A stretch of DNA of 64,000 nt, taken from assembly GCF_001696455.1 (NCBI RefSeq), contig NZ_MAUJ01000003.1, forward strand, positions 138,735 through 202,734. The letters are read 5' to 3'. This document shows positions 37,233-47,029 of this stretch, in pieces. The translations under genes and the position numbers were made by a program. The notes under the pieces are model-generated. The model did not search any database and was not told the origin of the DNA. It saw nothing but the letters and a program-made list of their open reading frames with translations. The stretch comes from Pseudoalteromonas luteoviolacea (GTDB lineage: Bacteria > Pseudomonadota > Gammaproteobacteria > Enterobacterales > Alteromonadaceae). Position 1 is the first letter of the stretch; each line of letters opens with the position of its first letter.

Positions 37233-37697
37233 TTACAATTTGCTGGGCATATACTTACAACAGCTATTTACTGTTGCTAAACCCTGTTCGAAATTACTCA
37301 GTGTTATATCATGAGTGTTGTATGCGGCGGCCCCGAAACCAGCAACGTTAGTTTCCCCACCAAACTCTATAAAGTAATACTTTCCTGCATCAACATCCAA
37401 ATCAATTGTTTTTCCCGGTGTTAATGCTAAGAATGGCCATTTTATTTCTATCTTGTGTGACCCTGCAGGAAGATATGTCCAAGAAAAAGCATTATTAGGG
37501 AGAGTGGCAAACTCTTTTCCATTTACTTTGCTCGTGACTGAATACATCACAGGAGGGACGGTTTTACGATATAAAACCAAAACTGCATTATTTTCATTCG
37601 GTGAGCCAACTTCAGCATCAGAATAATTCAAAGCATTTTTAGGGGGCTGAGCGCAGCCAGCTAAGAATAACAGAAAAAGGCAATATAGGTATTTCAT
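37233..37697 (-). CDS. DUF2846 lipoprotein
   Basis: 154 residues. Lipoprotein signal MKYLYCLFLLFLAGC (Cys 15). The middle, VLVLYRKTVPP (about 39-49) then YLPAGSHKIEIKWPF (about 76-90) and AGKYYFIEFGG (about 104-114), matches the DUF2846 pattern of small lipoproteins that carry a short beta-sandwich. Function unknown. SD GGAG. It lies between two copies of the same inverted repeat (37167-37209 and 37740-37782). Confidence 0.72.
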   Translation of the reverse strand: MKYLYCLFLLFLAGCAQPPKNALNYSDAEVGSPNENNAVLVLYRKTVPPVMYSVTSKVNGKEFATLPNNAFSWTYLPAGSHKIEIKWPFLALTPGKTIDLDVDAGKYYFIEFGGETNVAGFGAAAYNTHDITLSNFEQGLATVNSCCKYMPSKL

Positions 37698-38362
37698 TAA
37701 TGCTCCATAAAATTATAACGCCCTCATTAATGGGCTAAAATAGTTGGCTAGAATACGTGACAAAGGTATAAAAGCCAACTATACCTTTCCTATTTAACAG
37801 CTTGTTAAAAAGATAAAAACCCCCAAAAATACTCTTTACAGGGTAAAACAACCCTTTTCTCTTATTGAAGAAGGCTTCTATTCCTAGAAAGTCATGGCTC
37901 ATATAACCAGTATTGATTACCATTTTTCTAAGTAAGCCTTTTGAAACAAACCTAGAGTTTTAGATGAATATGTTGGTTTATTAATTTCAGGTAGCCTGTA
38001 CAACATTTTACATCATAGTTACCTGTGGATTTGAGCACTACGCGGTAAGTTGAAGTGAAGTGAAACGAGTTAATTTAATGATTAATTCAAAGCGCCTGTC
38101 ACCAACAAATGACAGATTAGGTATTCATATAATGGCTAGAGTGAAAGTCGACTTTATCATGAGTATATCAGGCCTTGCTCACCATTGCACAATGGCTTGT
38201 TAAAATTAGCAACGTAGGCGAACAAACCAGCTTTATTGTATCCATCGTTTAATGATTTTATTAAGTGCTATAACTTTAAAACACTTCAACCAAAAGTGGC
38301 ATTGTATATTTTCCAGAGGGCATATATCATCAAACTCTCCAGAATGAGGATACTCACCTGCA
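37698..38362. other. intergenic region with inverted repeat copy B
   Basis: 665 bases. Apart from the inverted repeat at 37740-37782, a minus-strand frame 37735-37923 ends inside that repeat and has no SD; I do not call it. Nothing else recognised. Confidence 0.4.
37740..37782. repeat. inverted repeat, copy B
   Basis: ATAGTTGGCT/AGCCAACTAT, the same stem as at 37167-37209 but with a different 23-base loop. It lies upstream of the DUF2846 gene with no intact gene feeding into it, so it may be the terminator of a lost gene or the border of an inserted cassette. Confidence 0.65.
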
Positions 38363-38593
38363 TCATAAAACGGTTTGTGGTAAAAAGTAACCACTCCAAA
38401 TATATATCATACTAAGCACAATAATGACACTATAAAAGTCCGCTATTTTTGTTTTAAAATCACGTAAATACAGTACCATGCAAGTCATTGCCAGCGTTAT
38501 ACATATCATTGCAGGAATCTTTAATGAAAAATAAAAAGGTATAAAAGTAATCATGAAAAATAATACTCCTAGTATCTGATAAAGCACTTTCAC
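38363..38593 (-). CDS. small membrane protein with GTG start
   Basis: 76 residues. The start is GTG at 38593, supported by GGAGGG 6-7 bases upstream. Three hydrophobic segments: YQILGVLFFMITFIPFYF (about 5-22), PAMICITLAMTCMVLYL (about 27-43) and FYSVIIVLSMIYIWSGYFL (about 53-71). Not recognised. Stands alone. Confidence 0.5.
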   Translation of the reverse strand: MKVLYQILGVLFFMITFIPFYFSLKIPAMICITLAMTCMVLYLRDFKTKIADFYSVIIVLSMIYIWSGYFLPQTVL

Positions 38594-38949
38594 TATTTGC
38601 CCTCCGACCCGTAATACGTCATTGCTAACACACTCTCACAACGCCATATCAGTGGCCATTTTCATCGTTGAAACTTAAATTCGTGTTTTCCTAGCGCCAC
38701 CCTCGTAGCGCACTGGCACAACTTACTATGATTGCAGGGAAAGCCGCAACCGATTCTACTGCTAAATTGCGCCCAAAGCGCTGACATGTATGAACAGTGT
38801 AGGACAAAAAGACAGGTTGGTTTTCTTTGGGCATTGAATACGCAAAGGTTAGCTGTTAACGTGCTGAATAGTATTAAATATATGGTATATGTCTTAGTTT
38901 GGGTCAGCGAGGCATCTACTAATTCAAGCCAGTATACGGTTGAGTTTAT
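38594..38949. other. intergenic region holding dispersed repeat R1
   Basis: 356 bases dominated by repeat R1 at 38707-38799. An open frame at 38732-38953 reads through the repeat and is judged a shadow. Confidence 0.5.
38707..38799. repeat. dispersed repeat R1
   Basis: About 92 bases with a diverged copy at 51787-51876 and a partial copy at 50462-50500. Shared core TTCTACTGCTAAA(T/A)TGCGCCC then AAGCGCTG, and GGCACAA at the left end. Contains AGCGCT palindromes. Confidence 0.65.
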
Positions 38950-39372
38950 ATGAGCACATATTACGAAATTGACGAACCTGAAGATTCAGCACAATTATAC
39001 GAGCTAAAAGACGGCCGTTTTCAAATTGTTGGGCCAGGTGTTCTATATGATATCCTACTAGTTAGTGGATATATTTTAGTCAGCGAAAGTTTCGCTGTGT
39101 TTTTAGATAACTTAAAAATTAGTGGAATCAGACTAGAAAGCGCTGTTATTTACAACCCAGCCAATAAAAAAGAAATTTATCCTATCCAAAAAATGGAAGT
39201 ACTAAAAAAGTATAACAAGAAAAATATGAATCAAATAATTGACTCAACAATTTGTAAAATTGCTCAATATGGCAATGGTTGCATATTCGTCAATGCGCCT
39301 TTAAAAACTGAAATTGAAAAGGTATATAAAGATTATATTTTTCATCACGAGTTTAGCTATTATGCGGAATAA
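38950..39372 (+). CDS. orphan immunity-like protein (tentative)
   Basis: 140 residues, no signal peptide or membrane segment. Acidic start MSTYYEIDEPEDSAQLYELK, a segment ILVSESFAVFLDNLKISGIR (about 47-66) reminiscent of small toxin-immunity proteins of the Imm11/Imm43 type, then NPANKKEIYPI. It starts 151 bases after dispersed repeat R1 and has no adjacent toxin gene, fitting an orphan immunity gene. The family call is a weak pattern judgement. Confidence 0.5.
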   Translation: MSTYYEIDEPEDSAQLYELKDGRFQIVGPGVLYDILLVSGYILVSESFAVFLDNLKISGIRLESAVIYNPANKKEIYPIQKMEVLKKYNKKNMNQIIDSTICKIAQYGNGCIFVNAPLKTEIEKVYKDYIFHHEFSYYAE

Positions 39373-40424
39373 TCAGCTTAACAAGCTGTTTAAAGGTAGA
39401 CAAAATTATGCTGATTTTGTTTCGCCGCCAAATCATATTTTTCCAACATAATTTTCCTAATAACAACTCGTTACCATTGGGTACAACCCTGGATAAATAC
39501 TACACACGTATCTGGCATGTACTTCCACCGAAGCCTCTGTCATGTGCGTAGTCAGAGCCAGTGAAAGCTATTATGCACCCATCGGAGTATCACCTTTAAA
39601 CTGCATCCGTTTAGCTGGCAAAGTTTATAACCATAGAAAAAAGCTTGTGCTGCTCAATTTAGGGCTATATCTAGACCAAGTTGATTGGTTGGAATAATTT
39701 AAGATGAGGCCCAACTTGCTCTTAAGGAATAGGTGATGTCAGCATCATTGGTAAAGTTTAGATAGGTATCGTCTATAGTTTTTTCTCTTCACTTCCTTTA
39801 AACCAATGCTTCGCTGGTTAGTTTGCTAAATTCAATAATGCAAACTTTACCAAGTTTATTTTCCATGCTCTTAAAAATATGCTCAGTTTGTAATAGTTCC
39901 TGTTTTACAAATTTTTTACTTAAAACGCGCTATCTGATGAGATTATCTGTAAATATTATTACCTATAAAACAACAAACTGAATAAAAATCACTCTCCGAA
40001 TCATGAATCGCCGACCTGAGTTTTTAAAGGTAATTATTCTTTTTTTGAGGATCTGAAGTTTTAAAAGCGCCTCACAATCTTCTCGTACTTCTTCAATGAT
40101 AAACTTCATACTAATGGACTCGACTTCTAAAGTTACTTTGAACTGCTCAGCCTTCATTTCATTAAATTTGCTTAGATTGTTAACTAAATAAAAATTAAAA
40201 GCAGAATTTTATCATTACACTATTATCTTTAATTAAATAACGACCTCACCGCCCTACCTTTTTACCTGAAAAATACTTAACTATAATTCATTTAAAGATA
40301 AAAACTCATTAAATAAACTATAAATTTCATTTTTTACTCAATTATAATAGGCCAAATACATTGCCAGAACACACCGAATAACTGACATATGGCAATCTAA
40401 CTTTAACGCATTTGGAGTATTCCA
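39373..40424. other. long accessory intergenic region
   Basis: 1052 bases. A transposase remnant lies at 39542-39697. A minus-strand frame 39963-40157 starting MKAEQFKVTLEVESISMKF has no SD and is left uncalled. The right 250 bases are very AT-rich and should hold the promoter of the LRR gene. Confidence 0.45.
39542..39697 (+). pseudogene. IS1634-like transposase N-terminal remnant
   Basis: 51 codons then TAA. LNCIRLAGKVYNHRKKLVLL followed by NLGLYLDQVDW resembles the start of IS1634/ISLre2-group transposases (a G-K-V-x-x-R stretch followed by L-x-N-L-G and an acidic W-containing segment). The catalytic DDE domain is missing, and no terminal inverted repeats were identified. Judged from memory of the family pattern. 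Confidence 0.45.
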
Positions 40425-43373
40425 GTGACACACAAACCTATTTTCTCTACGGCAGTTATCCTATCTCTTTTTCTGATTGGCTGCGGCGGCGGTGGTAGTA
40501 ACAATAATGACACAGTTACTTCTTCTCCCACAAAACCTGCGGGAACTTTTACCCTGAATACTAATATAAACGGTGTTGGCAGCGTTAACCCTGCCACACA
40601 ATCAGTACCTAAGGGTTACGGTACTAGTTTAATATTGTTTCCAGATGAGGGCTATTACACAGACTCTGTTACTGGATGTGGCGGCACACTGAGCGGTGAC
40701 ACATATACCATTGAAAACATGCAAGCAGACTGTATTGTTGATATTCAATTTAAACCTAGAACTGCGCTTAGTGAACTGAATATAGACCCTACACTTGCAC
40801 AGTGTTTAACTTCTACTAATAATTACCAGTACGTTGATGAAGTCACCTACTTGAGCTGTGATAAACCCATTAATAATACTGAAGCTATTAAGCACTTTAA
40901 AAAGCTTCATGATTTAGACCTGTACAATCAAAACTTGGTTAGCCTAGATATCTCAGAGAATCTGGAGCTGTCCTCATTGAGTATCTCAAGCCCTTTCCTA
41001 GAAACGTTAGATGTTTCGGACAACACCTTACTCAACTCCCTACACGTGAGTGATAGTCAGTTACTCACTTTAGATGTCTCCAAAAACAAAGCTCTCACAG
41101 CTCTACATATTAGTAGTGCACAACTCAAATCGCTGGATTTATCACAAAACGATGAGCTTAGTTACCTTAAAATAGGCGCCGCCCAATTAGAAACTTTGGA
41201 TGTGTCAAACAACAAAGCGTTGATCAGCCTAAATATAGAGAGTCATTTATTAGCCAGCTTAGACCTCAATAAAAACGTAAACCTTGAAAAGTTGAGTGTG
41301 TACAATACGACATTTAAAAACCTGAGCCTCTCTGACAATACTAAGCTAAGTCACCTCATGCTCAGTGGCGTGGCAATTACAGAGCTGGACCTATCGCAAA
41401 ACGCAGCCCTAACGGATGTCTTTATTTACAGCACTCCATTAACCAACCTAAACTTAGCGCATACGCAACAACTGGATAGCCTAGATCTGCATTTCAACCA
41501 ACTGACCAGTTTGGACATTTCTGACGCTACGCAACTGAAATATTTGACCGTGACCAATAACCTACTCTCTGAAGTTGATCTCAGCAAAAATAAAGCGCTG
41601 GAGTCGATCAACCTGTCCTCAGTTGAATTGACAAACATTAACTTGCAAAATAACCCGCTATTGAAATCACTAGACCTGCATAATAATGAGTTAACCGCGA
41701 TAGACCTGTCTAAGAATCCAGAACTGAACTATTTAAATATTTCGTATAATCAGTTCACCACCCTAGACTTATCTGCACTACCTAACCTCACAGAGCTCAA
41801 CATAGAGAATAACCAGTTGACTGAGTTAGATATCTCTCAAAGCCCCAAGCTAGCTGCACTTTTGTTGTCGAATAACCAGCTAACGCAATTGAGCTTTCCT
41901 GTTAATGAGGCACTGACTGAGCTGTCAGTTTCTGGTGATGGTTTTACCGAATTGGATTTTTCTAATTTCAAAGCACTTACAGAACTGTCGGTGTCTGGGT
42001 CCCAGCTGAAAACCATTAAACTAGACCAAAATACAGAGCTAAAAACGTTAAGTGTAATTGCAAATAGTTTGCAACAATTGAATGTGTCAAAAAACACCGC
42101 ACTTACCCAATTAACAATTGAAAGCGAGTTACTCGCTGCACTAGATGTAAACAACAACACCGCACTGCAAACACTGCAAATACAAAATTCACAACTCAAT
42201 GTGCTCGACATTTCTTCGAATAATTCGCTCACAGAGTTGTATGTCTTGGCGTGGCACCTTAGACATCTGGATACGGCTAATAATCCGTTACTTAAGAAGC
42301 TAACAGTTATAAGTAAGGAGATAACTAAGTTCGACTTAACCAACAACTCACAGCTTGAACATCTAATTGTTGATGGCCCGCAACTGACTCAATTGGATCT
42401 CTCTGTCACCCCCCTAGTCAAGGAGCTCAGGGTAAGTAGCCATCATCTAGACGACTTAGTTCTATCTAAGCTTACACAACTTGAACATCTGGAATTGAGT
42501 TCAATGCCAATACAAGTACTAGATTTATCCGCGCACCCTAAACTCAGTGAGTTATCACTTTTCAACTTGCCACTTAACAGCCTAAACCTGTCGGTTGTGC
42601 CTGAAATCAACAATCTGCGTGTCGAGTGGTCACCACTTACTAACATTGACCTCTCGCACAATTCAAAATTGAGTTACATAAATGTAAGCCACAATGCGCT
42701 GAAAATGCTAGATGTTTCCAACAACCCAGAATTAACGGATCTATACGTCAACGGTAATGCACTAACCACACTAGACCTATCTTCAAACGGTAAGTTATTC
42801 TATCTACATGCTCAGGAAAATGGGCTGACCAGTATTGACCTATCTCACAATGCACAATTAAGGGACGTCTATTTATCCAGTAATAAACTTACGCAATTGG
42901 ATGTTACCAATAACACAGCCTTGGCTAGCTTAGGTGCCTCAAACAATCAGTTGACCTCAATCCACATTACAAACCAAACTGCAATACAAAGTATTAATTT
43001 AAATGAAAATATGCTAGATAAGTTGGTAGTAAAAAACGCACCTTCTCTACGCTACCTTCATGCAGATGAAAATCACCTCACATCCATCAGTCTTTCGGGT
43101 GTAGACTCGCTCGAAATGTTAAGGGTTGGCGACAATCAATTGACTGAGCTTGACTTATCTGCAGCTTCAGCATTACTTACGCTAGATGCACGTTTAAACC
43201 AACTATCTTCACTCGATCTAACTAATAACAGTCAATTAGACTACCTTTACTTGCATGACAACTCGTTGTCGCAAATTGACGTAAGTTCAATTGAACAGAT
43301 GTATTATTTTTCGCTAGATCGCGGCGTGTCTTGTACTGGCGACATGTGCTCAATGGCGTATTATTTTAACTAG
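40425..43373 (+). CDS. 982-residue leucine-rich repeat lipoprotein
   Basis: Start GTG at 40425, 7 bases after GGAG. Lipoprotein signal ending LIGC (Cys 20) and a Gly/Asn linker. A bacterial-repeat (InlB-B/Flg_new-like) domain follows (about 40-110; NGVGSVNPATQSVPKGYG). Then about 38-40 leucine-rich repeats of exactly 21 residues run to near the end, typified by L-x-x-L-D-(L/V)-S-x-N-x-x-L-x-x-L-x-(I/V/L), a LRR with an Asn ladder. The C-terminal Cys pair SCTGDMCSMAYYF caps the solenoid. Such proteins form long curved surface solenoids for binding proteins or glycans. Alone in its transcription unit. Confidence 0.93.
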   Translation: MTHKPIFSTAVILSLFLIGCGGGGSNNNDTVTSSPTKPAGTFTLNTNINGVGSVNPATQSVPKGYGTSLILFPDEGYYTDSVTGCGGTLSGDTYTIENMQADCIVDIQFKPRTALSELNIDPTLAQCLTSTNNYQYVDEVTYLSCDKPINNTEAIKHFKKLHDLDLYNQNLVSLDISENLELSSLSISSPFLETLDVSDNTLLNSLHVSDSQLLTLDVSKNKALTALHISSAQLKSLDLSQNDELSYLKIGAAQLETLDVSNNKALISLNIESHLLASLDLNKNVNLEKLSVYNTTFKNLSLSDNTKLSHLMLSGVAITELDLSQNAALTDVFIYSTPLTNLNLAHTQQLDSLDLHFNQLTSLDISDATQLKYLTVTNNLLSEVDLSKNKALESINLSSVELTNINLQNNPLLKSLDLHNNELTAIDLSKNPELNYLNISYNQFTTLDLSALPNLTELNIENNQLTELDISQSPKLAALLLSNNQLTQLSFPVNEALTELSVSGDGFTELDFSNFKALTELSVSGSQLKTIKLDQNTELKTLSVIANSLQQLNVSKNTALTQLTIESELLAALDVNNNTALQTLQIQNSQLNVLDISSNNSLTELYVLAWHLRHLDTANNPLLKKLTVISKEITKFDLTNNSQLEHLIVDGPQLTQLDLSVTPLVKELRVSSHHLDDLVLSKLTQLEHLELSSMPIQVLDLSAHPKLSELSLFNLPLNSLNLSVVPEINNLRVEWSPLTNIDLSHNSKLSYINVSHNALKMLDVSNNPELTDLYVNGNALTTLDLSSNGKLFYLHAQENGLTSIDLSHNAQLRDVYLSSNKLTQLDVTNNTALASLGASNNQLTSIHITNQTAIQSINLNENMLDKLVVKNAPSLRYLHADENHLTSISLSGVDSLEMLRVGDNQLTELDLSAASALLTLDARLNQLSSLDLTNNSQLDYLYLHDNSLSQIDVSSIEQMYYFSLDRGVSCTGDMCSMAYYFN

Positions 43374-43387
43374 GCAGCCTGGCGAAA

Positions 43388-43412
43388 GCTGGCACATACA
43401 ACATGTGCCAGC
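43388..43412 (+). terminator. hairpin after the LRR gene
   Basis: Perfect 10-bp stem GCTGGCACAT/ATGTGCCAGC, loop ACAAC, 15 bases after the stop. No U-run follows, so termination or mRNA protection are both possible. Confidence 0.55.
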
Positions 43413-43675
43413 ACCTCAGATGACAAATACCCTAATACGGTCACATTGCTGTATGCTAATTTCGAATCAATGTGACATCCCACTTGATCCACCAGCTCAA
43501 GTTGTTGAATTTGAAAAGGCTAATATGTGTAGTGTGTTCGCGACAAAGAAAAATGAGGAAATAGACTAGCATCTTGTTAGCTTTGTGGTGAGTGCCATGG
43601 GGAATGTAAAAACATATTTACCACTCAGATAGCATTCTTCAACTCGACATGTGCGCTGAGCATATAGTGCCCTAT

Positions 43676-43885
43676 TCATCTTTTAAATGGATAAATACCA
43701 GTCAACACTTTAACGTGCGAGTCCTTTGTTACTAAGACGATACGACTGTCTGGCGATTCAATGTTGTCCGATGCTGCTAACGTCAGCGCTTTACCCAACA
43801 AGGGGAAGTCAGCTCCCGAGCGAAATGCCTCTTTTATCAATTCTATAAGGGCACAATCAAACCTGTCGGGTTTCGCACTTGCCAT
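43676..43885 (-). CDS. small hypothetical protein
   Basis: 69 residues from the internal ATG at 43885 (MASAKPDRFDCALIELIKEA); a TTG at 43924 would give 82. No clear SD for either. Contains RIVLVTKDSHVKVLTGIYPF near the end and is polar with a coherent composition; no family recognised. May be a gene fragment. Confidence 0.4.
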   Translation of the reverse strand: MASAKPDRFDCALIELIKEAFRSGADFPLLGKALTLAASDNIESPDSRIVLVTKDSHVKVLTGIYPFKR

Positions 43886-44223
43886 GTTTGACTGAGTGCC
43901 ACCAAATTCACATATCAACTCCAATGTGCATCGAACTCACAAACGCCAGTGCCATACAAACATGTGTGAGCCATGTCTCCATGGTTACAGCCCTCAAACG
44001 CTTGCGCCACTGTATAAGTTAAATCGTACCTGTACTATAGATTGAACACGTTTGGAATTCAGTTTAAAACAATCCCAATAACCAAAATGACCAAATTAAC
44101 TATCTGAAAAATAAACTAATATAATTACTTGTTCATTTTTAACTAAAGAGAAACATACGCTTTTTATGCCGTATAAATTGGATGAGCGCTGTAGGTAAAT
44201 TAATAATTTAAAGGAGCAATAAA

Positions 44224-45195
44224 ATGACTTATGCACGCATCTTACTGTTAGCATTATTAGGAGTGTCGACTCCATTTATGGCTGCAAGCAGTGTGAAACT
44301 GCCACTGCCAGTTATTGAGGAAACGCATAATATCGAACAGTACGCTATCGAAGTAAAAGATAGTTGGATGACCTATTTAGAGCAAGGTGAAGGTAAAGCC
44401 GTGGTGTTTGTTCATGGCAACCCAACGTCATCCTATTCTTGGCGTAACATAATGCCTTATATTTCCGATACACATAGGGCCATTGCAGTTGACCTTATCG
44501 GCATGGGTGATTCTGGAAAGCCTGATATTGATTATACGTTTAAAGAACAATATCAGTATTTCAGTCGCTTTATAAATAGACTAGATCTCGATGAAATCAT
44601 TTTAGTTGGCCATGATTGGGGGGCAGCAATTGCTTGGCTCTATGCGAAAAGACACCCGAGAAAAGTAGATGGGCTTGCTTTTATGGAGGGCGTTTTACCT
44701 CCACAATTTCCAGCCGAAAGCTATGAAAGCCTAGGCCCTGTTGCTGACTTTTTTAGAACACTCAGAGATCCTGTATTGGGGCCAATGTTGGTCATTGACC
44801 AGAATATGTGGATTGAGCAAGCTTTGCCAGCTTCTGTTAATCGCACATTGGGTGAGTTTGCGATGGAAATGTATCGTGCACCATACTTTGTTCCTGAGTC
44901 TCGAAAGCCGTTACTCGCTTGGCCAAACCAATTACCTATTGCTCGAGAGCCCGCTCAAGCCGACCGCTTAATGCGCGGTATTAAACGCTTTATGCGTAAA
45001 ACTAACATGCCGGCTTTGTATATTTACAGCTCACCAAGTGTTGAGCGCTCGCCTCAGGTACTTGATTGGTATGTAGACAATATTGAAGAATTAGAGACGG
45101 CCTATGTTGGACAAGGGCTGCATTATCTTCCTGAAGACCAACCAGACGCGATTGGCCGTGCACTAGATGAATGGCTACGCCAATTAGATGATTGA
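44224..45195 (+). CDS. haloalkane dehalogenase (HLD-II type), exported
   Basis: 323 residues. SD AAGGAG; signal peptide MTYARILLLALLGVS then TPFMAASS. Alpha/beta hydrolase with halide-stabilising Asn in VHGNPTSSYSWRN (about 66), nucleophile in VGHDWG (Asp about 131, followed by the second halide-binding Trp), catalytic Glu in FMEG (about 155) and His in QGLHYLPED (about 299). This motif set (N, D-W, E, H) is that of haloalkane dehalogenase subfamily II, which hydrolyses alkyl halides to alcohol and halide. A signal peptide is unusual because most such enzymes are cytoplasmic. Natural substrate unknown. Confidence 0.85.
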   Translation: MTYARILLLALLGVSTPFMAASSVKLPLPVIEETHNIEQYAIEVKDSWMTYLEQGEGKAVVFVHGNPTSSYSWRNIMPYISDTHRAIAVDLIGMGDSGKPDIDYTFKEQYQYFSRFINRLDLDEIILVGHDWGAAIAWLYAKRHPRKVDGLAFMEGVLPPQFPAESYESLGPVADFFRTLRDPVLGPMLVIDQNMWIEQALPASVNRTLGEFAMEMYRAPYFVPESRKPLLAWPNQLPIAREPAQADRLMRGIKRFMRKTNMPALYIYSSPSVERSPQVLDWYVDNIEELETAYVGQGLHYLPEDQPDAIGRALDEWLRQLDD

Positions 45196-45441
45196 CACGT
45201 CACTGGGGCAACCCGCTGAATAAATAGACTCTGATAATTTGGGGCTTTGTGCTGATTACGGCCAGCCCCTCGTCCTTTTTACTCTTTAATACATCAAGGT
45301 ACAATCTAAACTTTCCTTCCCTTTTATTGTAGCGATATACACTGAGTATTAGAAACCATCATCTTTGTACCCTTTACATTCTTCCATTGTGCGTTAGTGT
45401 ATTAAGATCAAATTACCTCATTGTTTATAAAAGGATTTAAC

Positions 45442-46482
45442 GTGATAGCAGAGTCACTCAAAATACTTTACATTGTATCAGCTGCTTACGTTGTGTTTGT
45501 AACCATTGCACTGGCATTGATCCAAGGTAGACTGGCGGTTGAACAAAAGATAGCGCTATTTATATTTTGGTTGCTGCTCTCCACACCTATGTTGGAGTAT
45601 ATAGGTCTTGCCTTTAATTATATGCCGTACCCGTTTATCGCATTTGTGCATTCATCTCTGCTTTTACTTGGTCCTGCTATATATTTTTACATCACTTTTA
45701 AATCAGAAAAGCATTTTGATTATGCTAAAACACTTCTTCATTTGTTTCCGTTTGTTATCTTTTACACAGGCAGGTTAGTAGAGCAAAAAGAGATCCCAAC
45801 ACTTTTAGCTTTACTGTATTTTTTTCATGTACTCTTTTATCAGTTTTTACTCGTAAAGATGACTTGGTTTGGTAAAGATGAGAACATCAAAGCAAGCACT
45901 CAGCTATTGATCAGTAAGAAAGCAATCGTTGTGTTTTTTCTGGTCGTTTCCAGCGCTTACTTTGCTCAAGTAACACTTCACAAAATGGGGTCAGAATATT
46001 TACGTTTACTTTGGGATCTGAGTAACACACTGACTTTTATCTATATTTTAATGCTCTCTAAAGGCTTTATAGACATCCTGAAAATAAAGCAGACAAAGCC
46101 AACAAGAGTGTTGGAGCTTGCCCCCGATTTGGCAAACCAACAAAAAAAGCGATTGGTCGAGTTGTTTGAAAAAGAGCAGCTTCACCTGAAGAATGAACTG
46201 TCGTTGAACTGTTTGTCAAAAGCGTTAAATTTGACTAATAATCAGACATCAGAGTTACTCAACGAACATCTAGATACCAACTTTTATGAGCTCGTTAATA
46301 AATATCGAGTTCATGAAGCTGCGCAAATTCTAAAGCTCGCGAACAAAAAAACTAAAGTGTCAGAACTCTATTTAGACGCTGGATTTAACAACAAAAACAC
46401 TTTTTACCGTGAGTTTAAAAAAGCCTTTGATATGTCTCCTGGCGAGTATAAAACGAAATTCAGCCAGACCGCAAAGCAATGA
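45442..46482 (+). CDS. membrane-anchored AraC-type regulator A
   Basis: 346 residues from the GTG at 45442, preceded by AAGGA 6 bases upstream; the frame from 45421 has no SD. The N-terminal half holds about six to seven hydrophobic helices (for example IVSAAYVVFVTIALALIQG, HSSLLLLGPAIYFYITF). The C-terminal half (about 240-340) has the AraC double helix-turn-helix: LSLNCLSKALNLTNNQTSEL and TKVSELYLDAGFNNKNTFYR then EFKKAFDMSPGEY. It is related in design to regulator B at 49116. It probably senses a membrane or periplasmic signal and acts on nearby genes. A target cannot be assigned. Confidence 0.85.
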   Translation: MIAESLKILYIVSAAYVVFVTIALALIQGRLAVEQKIALFIFWLLLSTPMLEYIGLAFNYMPYPFIAFVHSSLLLLGPAIYFYITFKSEKHFDYAKTLLHLFPFVIFYTGRLVEQKEIPTLLALLYFFHVLFYQFLLVKMTWFGKDENIKASTQLLISKKAIVVFFLVVSSAYFAQVTLHKMGSEYLRLLWDLSNTLTFIYILMLSKGFIDILKIKQTKPTRVLELAPDLANQQKKRLVELFEKEQLHLKNELSLNCLSKALNLTNNQTSELLNEHLDTNFYELVNKYRVHEAAQILKLANKKTKVSELYLDAGFNNKNTFYREFKKAFDMSPGEYKTKFSQTAKQ

Positions 46483-46509
46483 TTTATTGAGTGTACCCTT
46501 ATGGTTTTC

Positions 46510-46917
46510 CTATATTGACTTACACGGAGTGACCAAACAGTGCTTTTCTATCCTCTTTATTTGACTTTTAATGGCTTGATCCGAGAGCTTGTCACTTTTA
46601 TAAAAGTCTAATAAATCATCAAGATGATCATGGTAATTTTGATATATAACTCTTACAGCTAATTGGGGGAGTGGTTCGCCAAGAGTATTACTCGTTCTAT
46701 CACATAGAGCAATAAGTACCTGAACATCTACGCCATATTTCTTTACCAAAAGGCGCTCCAAGGTAACTACTTTTAGATGCTGAAATTTATCACCTTCTAA
46801 AATAAAGTTTACGTACTTATATCGCGCTTCTGCTGGTAACCACTCCAGCAAACCATTAAAAACAGGCTTATGCAAATGGATACCCTGTACAAGTACAAAC
46901 AGTAGCAAATTGATCAA
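46510..46917 (-). CDS. hypothetical exported or membrane-anchored protein
   Basis: 135 residues from a TTG at 46917, the only start available before an in-frame stop; the SD is weak. The N-terminus INLLLFVLVQGIHLHKPVF resembles a short signal sequence. The rest is amphipathic helical: RYKYVNFILEGDKFQHLKVV, later HDHLDDLLDFYKSDKLSDQ; two Cys. Not recognised. Converges with regulator A (27-base gap). Confidence 0.5.
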   Translation of the reverse strand: MINLLLFVLVQGIHLHKPVFNGLLEWLPAEARYKYVNFILEGDKFQHLKVVTLERLLVKKYGVDVQVLIALCDRTSNTLGEPLPQLAVRVIYQNYHDHLDDLLDFYKSDKLSDQAIKSQIKRIEKHCLVTPCKSI

Positions 46918-47029
46918 CGTAAACTTTTTATCATTCGAATTCTCTGCGCTACAAGTTCATTTACCCAATAACGAAAAAGTATAAAATACACACATATCCA
47001 TACCCATCAATTTTGGTTAGAGGCGCTTT

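Larger units (their letters stand above)
43374..44223. other. region between the LRR and haloalkane dehalogenase genes
   Basis: A hairpin at 43388-43412 and one small minus-strand gene (43676-43885) lie here. A 38-codon plus-strand frame 43453-43569 begins MLISNQCDIPLDPPAQVVEF but has no SD and is not called. Confidence 0.4.

Noticed and set aside
37735..37923. 62-codon minus-strand frame
   Set aside because: It ends inside an inverted repeat and has no SD, so the frame is probably chance.
36500..39400. Possible integron-like gene cassette array
   Set aside because: The small genes and repeats suggest it, but no attC pair (RYYYAAC/GTTRRRY with a dyad between) or integrase could be found, and the repeats differ from known attC sites.
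39963..40157. 64-codon minus-strand frame starting MKAEQFKV
   Set aside because: No SD, no GG-leader pattern, no recognised family.
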